From: Dyadobacter diqingensis
GTDB taxonomy: Bacteria > Bacteroidota > Bacteroidia > Cytophagales > Spirosomataceae
Direction of reading: 5' to 3'
Assembly: GCF_024220585.1 (NCBI RefSeq)
Contig: NZ_JAMXKF010000002.1
Location: 195,392-259,391 of the forward strand
DNA length: 64,000 nt
This document shows positions 37,529 to 47,600 of the stretch, one piece after another. The notes below the pieces were generated by a model that did not search any database, was not told where the DNA came from, and saw only the letters and a program-made list of their open reading frames with translations. The position numbers and the translations under genes are program-made. Every line of letters begins with the position of its first letter. Position 1 is the stretch's first letter.

Positions 37529-38251
37529 TCATCCCTCTCTTTTGCCATAGCGAACTCTGAACCTGACAATGGCCCATAAAACAAGATAAAGCATGCCAAG
37601 CAGCAACCCGATTTCGAGACTAATGACGAGTGCAGTTCTATCGAGCATACTTTGAAAAAGGTTTTCAAGAATAAGTCGCGGATCATGCAGGATGTCCCAG
37701 CTGTTCATCCGTCTGACCCGTCCGAGATAAACACCAAAACCGGCAAGCGGAAGACTTAGTAGAAGCAGCGTTGTACTTGTTTTTTTATTAAAGACCCTGA
37801 TCCAGGTTTGATGAATCCAGTAAAGTGAAACCAGTCCGTTGAACAAACTCACCTCTGCATAACAAAAAAGCATGATCGTGTCATGCCAGGTCAAATCACG
37901 CTGATAATCAACACTTAAATGCGCCAGATCGGTAATCATATATGGCGCGTTGGGAAAGAAAGCAAGCCAGAAAAGGCTTACGGTAATGACAAGAAAAGGA
38001 AGCCGGCCAAAACGCCTGGTTATATTATTAATAAAAAATGCAGCCATCAGTGGAATCCAGCTCAGGAACAGATTCCAGTCCATCGAAAAATCAACCGGTG
38101 CATTAAATAAAATCCTAACCAGATGAAAAAAGACGGCAACCAGACTTAAAACAAGAAGTAACAGGAGCGGATAAAGTCCTTCCATTGAAATAATGGGAGG
38201 ATCGGATATGCTAAAACGATAATTTTTCCACCATTGAAGAATACGTTCCAA
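37529..38251 (-). CDS. DUF1361 membrane protein
   Basis: 240 residues with about six membrane helices (YPLLLLLVLSLVAVFFHLVR, FLSWIPLMAAFFINNI, FLVITVSLFWLAFFPNAPYM, LLGMLYLVLWAIVRF). WNLFLSWIPL and FPNAPYMITDLAHLS are the diagnostic blocks of DUF1361. The function of the family is unknown. The start is TTG at 38251; an internal ATG (MEGLYPLLL) 23 codons later is a possible alternative. A basic C-terminus (FRVRYGKREG) suggests a cytoplasmic tail. Confidence 0.78.
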   Translation of the reverse strand: MERILQWWKNYRFSISDPPIISMEGLYPLLLLLVLSLVAVFFHLVRILFNAPVDFSMDWNLFLSWIPLMAAFFINNITRRFGRLPFLVITVSLFWLAFFPNAPYMITDLAHLSVDYQRDLTWHDTIMLFCYAEVSLFNGLVSLYWIHQTWIRVFNKKTSTTLLLLSLPLAGFGVYLGRVRRMNSWDILHDPRLILENLFQSMLDRTALVISLEIGLLLGMLYLVLWAIVRFRVRYGKREG

Positions 38252-38436
38252 GTGTATTTAATTTAAATATTTCATAACGTCCACAAACAGACAAACGAGG
38301 ATTTATACCTCAGAAAAAGTTCAGAAAAAATTATACCACTGCCGCAAATCTGGCGCCTTTCGGCATATTATTTTTTCTAAACTTTTATCCGGAATAAACA
38401 GCTGTTTCCTGTTATATCAACGCAAGATAAGGCTGA

Positions 38437-39714
38437 TTACGTTTCCAAAGGACTTTTTTTCTCATTCTTTTGCTTTGGTCTTCTTTTTCTGGAAGAAGCA
38501 TCCGCGTTTTTCCGGGGACCGTGACTGCCTTTATTTCTTGGGGCTGAATTGCGAAATTTGCCTGGTTCAAACTTAGGCGCTTCTCCCAATCCAAGCTCCT
38601 GAGTGATCGATTGTTTTTCAACCTCCTTCTCAAAAAGTTTTTCTATTTTCAGTACATACTTCTGATCATGTTCATTGATAAACGTGATCGCCGTACCCTT
38701 CGATTCCGCCCGGGCTGTACGACCGATCCTGTGTACATAATCCTCCGGATCACGAGGCACGTCGTAATTTACCACATGACTTAAATTGTCAATATCAATA
38801 CCTCTTGATAACACATCCGTAGCCACCAGAACAGGAAAAACCCGGTTTTTGAAATCCCGCAAAACAATCTCGCGATCGGCCTGATCTGAATCCGAGGAAA
38901 TACCCCGTGCTTCATGTCCCAGTTTCCTGAGTGCGCGCACAATCGGTTCCACAGTCGATTTTCTTGACGTAAACAACACCATACTCGTGCTGTGAACCTG
39001 CGTAAGCAAATGCGCAAGAAGCGGCAGTTTCTGCTCGTCGGTTGTCATATAAAACTGCTGATCAATTCTGTCGGCAGGTCTCGAAACAGCCAATCTTACC
39101 TCTTCCGGCTTGTGCAGGATACGCTTGGCAAGCTCCCCTATTTTGGGAGGCATCGTTGCCGAAAACATCAGCGTCTGACGTTTGGCGGGCAAAAAGCTCA
39201 TTATTTTAAGGATATCACTAAGAAAACCCATATCCAGCATACGGTCCGCCTCATCCAATACCAGATGGCGAATCGATCCAAAACTTACATAACCCAGTTG
39301 AAGGTGAGCAATAAGTCGCCCCGGTGTTGCAATAATAATATCCGCACCCTGTGTAAGGGCACGCTTTTGCTGATCCCATTCCGGCCCTTTGTTCCCGCCG
39401 TAAACGGCTATACTGGTAGCACCTACAAAATAACCCAGTCCTTGTATCTGCTGATCAATCTGCTGGGCAAGCTCGCGTGTTGGCACGAGTATCAATGCTC
39501 CAATTTGTCCGGTGGGTGTTGTAGCAATTTTATCCAAAATGGGGATTAAATAGGCCGCTGTTTTCCCCGTTCCGGTTTGAGCGCATGCGAGAAGGTCTTT
39601 TCCCTGAAGAATATAAGGAATGGATTGTTCCTGTATAGGTGTTGCCTGTTGGTAGTTCATAGAATCCACGGCGTTCAGTACGTCTTCGTGGAGTTCAAAT
39701 TCGTTAAAATTCAA
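38437..39714 (-). CDS. rhlE: DEAD-box RNA helicase, RhlE type
   Basis: 425 residues. All core motifs are present: Q motif (ATPIQEQSIP), Walker A AQTGTGKT, PTRELAQQ, TPGRL, DEAD box VLDEADRMLDMGF, SAT (FSATMP), then TSRKST, VATDVLSRGIDI and HRIGRTARAE. The C-terminal tail is basic and low-complexity (SHGPRKNADASSRKRRPKQK), typical of RhlE-type helicases that assist ribosome assembly and RNA decay, often at low temperature. The start is TTG preceded by an in-frame stop two codons upstream; MNFNEFELHEDVLNAV matches the family N-terminus. Separated by a large spacer from bioB, divergently oriented. Confidence 0.9.
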   Translation of the reverse strand: MNFNEFELHEDVLNAVDSMNYQQATPIQEQSIPYILQGKDLLACAQTGTGKTAAYLIPILDKIATTPTGQIGALILVPTRELAQQIDQQIQGLGYFVGATSIAVYGGNKGPEWDQQKRALTQGADIIIATPGRLIAHLQLGYVSFGSIRHLVLDEADRMLDMGFLSDILKIMSFLPAKRQTLMFSATMPPKIGELAKRILHKPEEVRLAVSRPADRIDQQFYMTTDEQKLPLLAHLLTQVHSTSMVLFTSRKSTVEPIVRALRKLGHEARGISSDSDQADREIVLRDFKNRVFPVLVATDVLSRGIDIDNLSHVVNYDVPRDPEDYVHRIGRTARAESKGTAITFINEHDQKYVLKIEKLFEKEVEKQSITQELGLGEAPKFEPGKFRNSAPRNKGSHGPRKNADASSRKRRPKQKNEKKSPLET

Positions 39715-40315
39715 AATTCAGCTTTTTAAGTTCCAGTGCATGATTAAGATACTTAATACCCTTCAAAGCCTCGAACAGTTTTAAAATAATATAAGCTGAC
39801 TTTTGATTTCACCAGTCAGCAAACCGCTTGATTCATAGCAAATATACGCAAATAACTTAGAAGTACCCGCATGCCGTTATTTTATTAATAATCAATATAT
39901 TAACAAAATCGACAATGATCTGATACTTGCATCCCTTATGAATTATTTCATCTTATTTTGTGTTAAAACCGGATCTTAATGCAGTCAATTGTCTGAACAA
40001 ATGTTAGTTAGCAAATAGATGTAACTTCATCGACTACAAAGCCGTGACCATTGTTTTGCAGGATTTCGCACCAACATTTTAGCAATTTATTTTGGTTAAA
40101 TTCTCTTCAAAATTTGAGCAACTGGCAAATCCGTTCTTCTTTGAACTTATAAAAACTTTAAATTTTGCATCCGCAGGAAATGAGTTTTCGGATTTGTAAA
40201 ATCCTGAACATCGTGCTTTAAGCCCGGTATATCACTACACCGGACTACTAATGAAGTCAAAACCGGATGCTTCCCGCAACCCGGAACCACCATAGTTTTG
40301 GCGAAAAACAAAAAC
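39715..40315. other. Long divergent spacer and bioB leader
   Basis: About 600 bases without a convincing gene, between the helicase gene and bioB. The bioB-proximal part has small inverted repeats (CCGGT at 40224-40228 with ACCGG at 40239-40243; TCCG/CGGA pairs near 40170-40197). No known riboswitch signature (TPP, cobalamin, SAM) was recognised. A biotin-responsive operator may be here but cannot be assigned. Confidence 0.4.
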
Positions 40316-41329
40316 ATGCAAACATCACAAACGATAAGAAACGACTGGTCGCTTGAAGAAATTAATGCCATTTATAACAAACCGCTGCTTCAACTGGTTT
40401 TTGAAGCAGCGGCGGTACACCGGCAATGGCACGATCCTGAAAAAATACAGGTTTGTACATTGTTGTCCATAAAAACGGGAGGATGCCCGGAAGACTGTGC
40501 CTACTGCGGACAGGCTGCGCGTTATCAGACAGGGATCAGCGTTAAGTCACTGATGAAAAAAGAGGAGGTTTTATCGATCGCGGCAAGAGCCAAAGAAGCA
40601 GGATCAAGCCGGTTTTGTATGGCTGCGGCCTGGCGTGAAGTAAAAGACAACCGGGATTTTGACAGGGTGCTCGAAATGGTTACGGAAGTGAACGCAATAG
40701 GTATGGAAGTGTGCTGTACGCTGGGAATGCTGACCGAAGAACAGGCGGATAAGCTTCAAAAGGCAGGACTCTACGCTTATAACCATAATCTGGATTCTTC
40801 TAAAAATTATTACGATCAGATCATCAACACCCGGACCTACGACGATCGGCTCAACACCCTTGAAAATGTCCGGAAAGCCGGAATTTCTGTTTGTTGCGGC
40901 GGTATTATCGGACTTGGTGAAACACACAATGACAGGATCGCGATGCTCTATACCCTATCGAATCTGCCGGAACATCCGGAGTCTGTCCCGGTTAATGCGC
41001 TGGCCAGGGTTCCCGGCACGCCACTCGCCTATCTGCCCAAAACGGACAGCTGGGAAATGGTACGGATGATTGCAACGGCGCGCATCCTGATGCCGAAGGC
41101 GATGGTCAGGTTAAGTGCCGGCAGAGCTGAAATGAATCAACAGGAACAGGCATTTTGTTTTATGGCCGGCGCCAATTCGATTTTCACCAGTGAAAGCGAG
41201 GAGCTGCTCGTTACGCCCAACCCGCGATTGCATGACGACTTTGTGATGATGGAATTACTAGGCCTGAAACCGTTGGAAACGAAGGTTGAAGCGACTGTAC
41301 GCGATCTGTGCGAGATTGCGCCGAACTAA
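40316..41329 (+). CDS. bioB: Biotin synthase BioB
   Basis: 337 residues from the chosen start. Radical-SAM enzyme that inserts sulfur into dethiobiotin, the last step of biotin synthesis. The CxxxCxxC cluster motif appears as [17 protein letters not shown]; further family blocks are [38 protein letters not shown] (Asn/Asp around the SAM site), [11 protein letters not shown] and [14 protein letters not shown]. The [2Fe-2S] ligands Cys, Cys, Cys and an Arg ([10 protein letters not shown]) are in place. The open frame reaches a TTG at 40298, but ATG at 40316 ([11 protein letters not shown]) is the likely start. No other bio genes are in the window; its end is nine bases from the convergent response-regulator gene. 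Confidence 0.95.
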   Translation: MQTSQTIRNDWSLEEINAIYNKPLLQLVFEAAAVHRQWHDPEKIQVCTLLSIKTGGCPEDCAYCGQAARYQTGISVKSLMKKEEVLSIAARAKEAGSSRFCMAAAWREVKDNRDFDRVLEMVTEVNAIGMEVCCTLGMLTEEQADKLQKAGLYAYNHNLDSSKNYYDQIINTRTYDDRLNTLENVRKAGISVCCGGIIGLGETHNDRIAMLYTLSNLPEHPESVPVNALARVPGTPLAYLPKTDSWEMVRMIATARILMPKAMVRLSAGRAEMNQQEQAFCFMAGANSIFTSESEELLVTPNPRLHDDFVMMELLGLKPLETKVEATVRDLCEIAPN

Positions 41330-41338
41330 AACACCGGC

Positions 41339-42064
41339 TCAAATCGGACCAAACAGCAGTTTAACCACATGCCTGTAATTTTTACCCAAAGGCAACTGTT
41401 TACCGTTTCGGAGAAAAATGGTATTACCTTCGATATAGTGCACGAAAGCCCGGTTTGCGATGAAAGATTTATGGACGCGGATAAAGGTTTCGGAAGACAG
41501 CTGGCTTTCGAAGCTGGTTAACGTCCTGGGAGTCAGCCAAAATTTTTCGTCATCCCAGATTTTCACATAATTACCCAGACTTTCGAGATAATAGATCTTA
41601 TCCAGGTCCTGTAAGATGTATTTTTTGTCTGATTTGATGTAAATCTGCGTTGGCTCCGCCGTTATTAACGACGGCGCCACCTCAACGTTCGGCATTTGCT
41701 TTTGGGAATTAAAAGTGGATAACGCACGATTTGCCGCTTTCAGAAATCTTTCAAACCGGAAAGGTTTCAGCAGATAATCGCATACATCCAGGTCGAAACT
41801 CTCAAGTGCGTGCGCTTCATAAGCGGAAGTGATGATAATAATCGGCCGCTTTTGAAGCGTTTTTATAAAATCAAGACCGCTGAGTTTTGGCATCCGGATA
41901 TCCAGAAAGATCAGGTCAACGGGATCATTATGAAGAAAATTCAGCGCTTCAGTGGCCCTGTAACATTGTCCGGCCACTTCCAGAAACGGAACTTCACTGA
42001 TGTAATTCAAAATCACATCATGCGCCAGAGGTTCATCGTCTACTATCAGGCAGCGTATATTCAT
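41339..42064 (-). CDS. LytTR-family response regulator
   Basis: 241 residues. Receiver domain (about 1-120): acidic pair VDDEP, phospho-acceptor in DLIFLDIRMPKLSGLD, Thr/Ser at IITSAYE and Lys at LLKPFRFERF. C-terminal LytTR DNA-binding domain (about 140-241) with YLESLGNYVKIWDDEKFW, FIRVHKSFIANRAFV and KQLPLGKNYR. It pairs with the histidine kinase upstream: the reading frames overlap by four bases (ATGA). The adjacent ABC exporter/M1-peptidase operon is a possible target, by proximity only. Confidence 0.92.
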   Translation of the reverse strand: MNIRCLIVDDEPLAHDVILNYISEVPFLEVAGQCYRATEALNFLHNDPVDLIFLDIRMPKLSGLDFIKTLQKRPIIIITSAYEAHALESFDLDVCDYLLKPFRFERFLKAANRALSTFNSQKQMPNVEVAPSLITAEPTQIYIKSDKKYILQDLDKIYYLESLGNYVKIWDDEKFWLTPRTLTSFESQLSSETFIRVHKSFIANRAFVHYIEGNTIFLRNGKQLPLGKNYRHVVKLLFGPI

Positions 42065-43554
42065 GACAGGTCCAGTTCAAATTCTGCTATAAATCTCTGA
42101 TTTTCCACGCTCGTTTCCATCCTGTGTTTATCAGGAAATAGTAAAACCAGTCTTTTTTTCAGATTCGACAATCCGATGCCGGTGGTCGTTACGTCGGCCG
42201 GTTCAAAAGAGTTTTCGCATCTGAAATACAGCGTTTGGGCATTACATCTTAAATCAAGATACAACCATGCGTTATCTTCGGCAGGTTCCACACCATGTTT
42301 GAACGCATTCTCGACAAAAACAATCAGCAATAAAGGCGTGACAGGCTGCATATTGTCGGACACATCCATGGTAAAGCGAAAATCAAGATTTTTTCTTAGC
42401 CTGATCTGCTGCAACTGCATATAATCATTAATATATTTTACCTCTTCACCAATGCTGACCTGCGCCTGCTTGCCCTTGTAAATCACATAACGCATCAATT
42501 CCGACAGCTGCATGATACTATCCGGCGTTTGTTTCGACTGCTGAAGGCTTAATGCATAAAGGTTATTGAGGGTATTGAAGAAAAAATGCGGATTCAGCTG
42601 CTCTTTAAGCAAGTCCAGTTCTGTCCGCGTCTTCTCCTTTTCCAGTTCCACGATCTGATTGTTTTGCTTTACCCATTGAAGCGACAGCAAAACCGGCAGA
42701 CTTAAAAACATGACGAGAATCGCTCCAAAGGCATTTTCCAGCGAAAAAGGATTTTGAGGAAAAACACCACCCAACAGTCTGTCCATCGGAAGGAATTTGA
42801 GCAACTGCCCTAAAACGGGATATAAAAAAGAGACAACAGCCAGCGTGCTCAGGATATAAATCAGAAACCCTTTTTGCCTGAACACCTTCGCAACCAGAAA
42901 ACGGCTGTTGATAATAAACAATAAGTATCCACACAAATACATAATAAGGAACTGGGCCGTAAAACTCAGGAAGGTGCCGAAATTCCAAAATATTTTGGTC
43001 AGGCTAAATTCAAAACCGATCAGCAATTGTTTTCGGGTGTGATAAAGCGGGTTATTCAGACTACAAGTCGCCATTGCACCAAGGATCGTGCAGACAAGAA
43101 CAATGATAATCAGAACGGCTCCCTCAAAATTGATTTTATGAATCCAGGTATTCTGGTTCTCGCGTTTTTGCAGATAAGCCTGTCCCGCGAATAAGATCTC
43201 AATAACAAAACAGCAAACGGCACCGGCGACCATTGCCGAAGGCGAACAATTCAGCGGCTTGTAGATACCGCAAAGCAGCGTAAGCAAGGGTAAAAGCAGA
43301 CAAAAACATAGAACCCAGACAATAAGATAATGCTTACGGGACAAATTTTCCCGGAGCTTTTCTCTGTTCCAGGCAAAAACCATGGCCGGCAACAGGATCA
43401 GTCCCAGAGCCGTAAGCGCTCCAAAATAGTGTCCCCAGCTCGAATGCCGGTTTTCCACCATACTGATAATACCCATCCAGAGCCATAAACCGGCAAAAAT
43501 GAAAAATCCCTGCTGCCTGACCAGCAAGCCAGGTTTATCTGTCAATTTGTTCAT
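42061..43554 (-). CDS. LytS/YehU-type sensor histidine kinase
   Basis: About 497 residues. The N-terminal 300 residues contain roughly eight membrane helices (FFIFAGLWLWMGIISMV, GLILLPAMVFAW, LIVWVLCFCLLLPLLTLL and others), then a short coiled coil (VKQNNQIVELEKEKTRTELD) and a His_kinase domain: H box LLKEQLNPHFFFNTLNNLYA, N box FVENAFKHGVEP, G box TTGIGLSNLKKRL. This is the usual partner of LytTR regulators in Bacteroidota. The frame reaches 43590; ATG at 43554 (MNKLTDKPGL) is preferred. The sensed signal is unknown; the large membrane part suggests a membrane or envelope cue. Confidence 0.88.
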   Translation of the reverse strand: MNKLTDKPGLLVRQQGFFIFAGLWLWMGIISMVENRHSSWGHYFGALTALGLILLPAMVFAWNREKLRENLSRKHYLIVWVLCFCLLLPLLTLLCGIYKPLNCSPSAMVAGAVCCFVIEILFAGQAYLQKRENQNTWIHKINFEGAVLIIIVLVCTILGAMATCSLNNPLYHTRKQLLIGFEFSLTKIFWNFGTFLSFTAQFLIMYLCGYLLFIINSRFLVAKVFRQKGFLIYILSTLAVVSFLYPVLGQLLKFLPMDRLLGGVFPQNPFSLENAFGAILVMFLSLPVLLSLQWVKQNNQIVELEKEKTRTELDLLKEQLNPHFFFNTLNNLYALSLQQSKQTPDSIMQLSELMRYVIYKGKQAQVSIGEEVKYINDYMQLQQIRLRKNLDFRFTMDVSDNMQPVTPLLLIVFVENAFKHGVEPAEDNAWLYLDLRCNAQTLYFRCENSFEPADVTTTGIGLSNLKKRLVLLFPDKHRMETSVENQRFIAEFELDLS

Positions 43555-43751
43555 GACGATAAAATAATCACTAATATCCGAGCCCGGCAAATCTTAATGA
43601 TGAAAGTAATGATTATGATGATGTAGGTAAAAAAAGTCGAAAAAATACCGGTCTGCACACCTTTGTCACGACAGCGGATCACTTCATCACTTTAAGTTGA
43701 CCACACACAGCTAATCACCTAATTTCCGGCCTGTTATCAAAACAAAACACT

Positions 43752-44639
43752 ATGAAAAGGCTGCAAATCATCAATCTCAGCAAAAGTTATAAAAACGGAA
43801 CCAAGGCATTGGATGATGTATCGCTAACCATCGGCACCGGCATGTTTGGTTTATTAGGTCCCAATGGCGCCGGTAAGTCCACGCTGATGCGAACGCTGGC
43901 AGCACTGCAAGAACCCGACAGCGGACAGGTGCTTTTCGACGGTGACGATATTCATAAAAATCCTCAGCAACTGCGCGCCCGGTTGGGTTATCTCCCTCAG
44001 GACTTCGGGGTTTATCCAAAAATATCCGCGATGGACCTGCTTGATCATCTTGCCGTGTTGAAAGGTTTGATAACCAAAAACGAGCGAAAAGATCAGGTTA
44101 TGGCACTTTTACAGCAGACCAATCTTTACAATTTCAGAAAACAGGCTGTCAGCACATTTTCCGGCGGTATGCGGCAACGTTTCGGAATTGCACAGGCGCT
44201 GTTGGGAAATCCTCAGCTGATCATCGTCGACGAGCCGACAGCCGGTCTCGACCCACAGGAAAGAAACCGTTTCCACGACCTGCTCAGCGAAATCGGTGAG
44301 CAGGTCGTGGTTATTCTTTCCACACATATCGTTGAAGACGTTCACGACCTCTGCCCTGAAATGGCGGTTATGGCCAACGGGAAAATTATTTTGAAGGGAA
44401 AACCAGCTAATCTGACAGCAGCATTAAACGGAAAAATCTGGTTGAAAACTGTGTCAAAAGAAGAGGTATCAAGTTATCAATCCTCTCAGCAAGTGATTTC
44501 AACACGCCGAATTGCCGGAAAAATCCAGGTGCTGGTATTGGCAGATTCATGTCCGAAAACGGGCTTTGAGCCATTTTACCCTGGTCTTGAAGAAGTATAT
44601 TTTTCAGCATTGCCGGGAAAGGAGGATCAGCCATGTTGA
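43752..44639 (+). CDS. ABC transporter ATP-binding protein
   Basis: A 295-residue nucleotide-binding subunit. Walker A GPNGAGKST, Q-loop GYLPQDFG, signature FSGGMRQRFGIAQ, Walker B LIIVDEPTAGLDPQER and switch His in ILSTHIVED. The C-terminal extension (about 220-295) is typical of ABC-2 type drug/natron-like exporters. It overlaps the start of the permease/peptidase gene by seven bases, with GGAGG just upstream of that start. The LytTR/LytS pair is divergently encoded 160 bases away. Substrate unknown; a role in peptide or antibiotic stress export is a guess from the family. Confidence 0.93.
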   Translation: MKRLQIINLSKSYKNGTKALDDVSLTIGTGMFGLLGPNGAGKSTLMRTLAALQEPDSGQVLFDGDDIHKNPQQLRARLGYLPQDFGVYPKISAMDLLDHLAVLKGLITKNERKDQVMALLQQTNLYNFRKQAVSTFSGGMRQRFGIAQALLGNPQLIIVDEPTAGLDPQERNRFHDLLSEIGEQVVVILSTHIVEDVHDLCPEMAVMANGKIILKGKPANLTAALNGKIWLKTVSKEEVSSYQSSQQVISTRRIAGKIQVLVLADSCPKTGFEPFYPGLEEVYFSALPGKEDQPC

Positions 44640-47600
44640 GTTCGATGTTGGGTTTTGAGATCAGGTATCATTTCAGCCAGATCACGTTTAAGCTATCCGC
44701 AATGCTCTTTTTCATGCTCGGAGTCATCGCAATTCATGGCAGTTTCGGCGGTGACGAAGTCCATAAAAACGCACCTTATGTGATCACATTCATTGTCGGT
44801 TTGCTATCGCTGTCTTCAATTTTTGTCAGCACCTTATTTTGCGCCAACGTGGTTTTGCGCGATGCCACATCCCGCATGGAAGCCATCGTATTTGCCACTT
44901 CGGTAAAACGCGGAACGTATTTTCTGGTCCGGTTTCTCGGACTGCTAATTTCAGTGTTTATCGTTTTGTTTCTTTCTGAACTGGGAGTTTTCGTCGGGTC
45001 CGCATTTCTTGACGCTGGTCAAACCGGAACATTTAGCTTCGGTTTCTATCTGCAACCGCTTCTTGTTTTCGGACTGCCCAATATTCTCTTCTCGGCTGGT
45101 ATCATTTTCTGCACGGCTATGCTGACCCGCAATCTCAGGGCCGTGTATGCTGCCGGGGTATTATTATACATCCTTTACCTGACCGCATCAATCCTTGGAA
45201 ACTCTCCCTTATTTGCTTCCTCGACGTTAAAAATCACACCGGATGATGCGCTTCCCATATTATTGGACCCGTTTGGGTTGGCGGCATTTTTTACCGAAAC
45301 ACGTACCTGGACCGATCTCCAACGAAACACGCTGTTGTTCCCTCTCACAAACCCCTTTTTGTCCAACCGACTATTGTGGACGACCTTGTCGCTGTTTTTG
45401 CTGGGTGGCAGCTATCGTTTTTTTTCGTTTCGTCCCCTTGCATCCGCGAGTGCCAAACCAAGCAAAAAGGCTGAAAAATATATTCCACGCAGGTTGGGTT
45501 ACCAGCGTTATACCGTACAGCCAGCTGGCACTGGCTACTTTTTTACCGCTTTCCGTTCACAGTTAAAACTGGAAGTGATTGGCCTGTACAAGCATATCCC
45601 TTTTATGGTTATGCTTCTTTTGTGGATATTTATTTTTACCATCGAGCTGAAAGACACCCTTTTCAGTGGACCGCTTGGGATACGTTCCTTCCCTGCTACA
45701 AGCATCATTGTGGACGAAATGCGGTCGATCAAGCCCGCGCTGCTGCTCATTATTTTTTACACAGCAGAGCTGCTTGGCAGAGAGCGAACCGATCACATTG
45801 AGCCTCTGATATACAGCACACCGGTACCGAATGGCATCATTTGGGCGGCAAAATCTGTCACCCTGGCATTCCTGCTCTTTGTTTTGGTCACAGCTAACAT
45901 CGGTATCGGGCTTACCATGCAGATTGGCAGCGGTTATTTCAATTTTGAATTATCTCAATACCTTTCACTTTACTATTACAGCGGTCTGCCGCTGCTGCTT
46001 TTCGCCCTGCTCGCCATCCTGATCCAAACCTTGACACCCAATAAATACCTGGGCATGCTGTTAACTGCGGTCGTAGTATTTATCCTGCTTTTCAGTAAAA
46101 AACTTGGACTGGAACATTATCTACTACGTTATGGCATCGTGCCCGAGCTTCATTATGCAGACATGAACGGTTTTGGCCATTACGCCAAGGCCTTTAACTG
46201 GTACATGCTCTACTGGACGGCTTTTTCCGTCATGCTTTCGCTACTCGCTATCGTCTGTTGGCGAAACAACGCATATATCAGGCCCTGGCAACGTATTAGG
46301 TCTATTGGAACTCACTGGACACGAGCCGGTAAAACTGCCTTTATTCTCGCGCTGATAACCTGGATGTCTACTGGTGCTTACATTTACTATCAAACCAATA
46401 TCGCTGCCCGTTACAAAAACTCGAAAGCAAAACTGGATTGGAAGTTGCAGTACGAGAAAAAATACAAACCCCTCGCCCGCCTGGCTCAACCTAACATTAA
46501 GTCGGTTAAAACAACCGTTGACCTATATCCTGACGAGGCAAGATATACTGTGAAAGGCCACTACATTTTAAAAAATGAAACCGCTCAGCCGATGGAAAAT
46601 ATCGTGGCCGGTGTGGATCCTGAGATCACAAAAGCACATTTAATGATACACGGAGTAGTAAAATCAACCGTTGATGCCGAATTTGGTCAGTACAGCTTCC
46701 AGCTTACCAAACCACTCATGCCCGGCCAGGAAATAGCCATAGACTTTTCATTGGAAATCAACCGGTCGGGTTTTACAGAATTTAACAACGAAAACTCCGT
46801 AGCGACCAACGGATCCTACATTGAGCTGGAAAAATATGTTCCTTTTTTGGGATACAACAGCGGATTTGAAACTGATGATCCGACTTCAAGAAAAAATGCA
46901 GGTTTACCTACTTTTACAGCCGCGCAATCGGATGATCTGGATTATCACCTGATTGATTTTGAAACAACCGTTTCGACTCTCCCCGACCAGTATGTGTTAA
47001 CAACAGGTACTTTGAAAAAATCGTGGACGAAAGACAACAGGAGATTTTTTAACTACAAAACGTCGGCTCCCGTAAACTTTATGTTCGCGCTGAGTTCCGC
47101 CCGTTATGAGACGAAAAAAGAAAAATTCGCTGAAGTTGAATTACGAATTCTTCATCAGAAAGGACATGAAAACAATGTTCCATTCATGATGAAAGCAATG
47201 AAGGATGCGCTAAATTACTGCAATCTGAATTACGGCCAATATCCGCTTAAACAATTGACAATTGCTGAAATTCCGCATTACCGGGGTGCTGCCACTGCTT
47301 ATCCGGGCATTGTTTTTAGTGCTGAAAAAATCAATTTTCTAAGTGATTTTCGGGATACAAACCGTGTCAATCAGGCTTATGCCATTGTTGCCCACGAGGT
47401 TTCGCATCAGTGGTGGGCCAACAGGCTCGCTCCGGCCGATCAACCAGGTCGCAACATGCTCACCGAGTCTCTGGCGAAATACACGGAAATGATGATACTG
47501 GAAAAAACCTTTGGCAAATCGCTGGCAAGGCAATATCTGAAAATTGACAACAGCCTTTATTTTGCCATGCGAAATAGCTCAGGCAAAGAATTGCCACTAA

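Noticed and set aside
38992..39549. 185-codon plus-strand open frame opposite the DEAD-box helicase
   Set aside because: Fully inside a gene with all helicase motifs on the other strand.
40100..40297. Known riboswitch upstream of bioB
   Set aside because: No TPP, cobalamin or SAM consensus elements could be found; only short inverted repeats.
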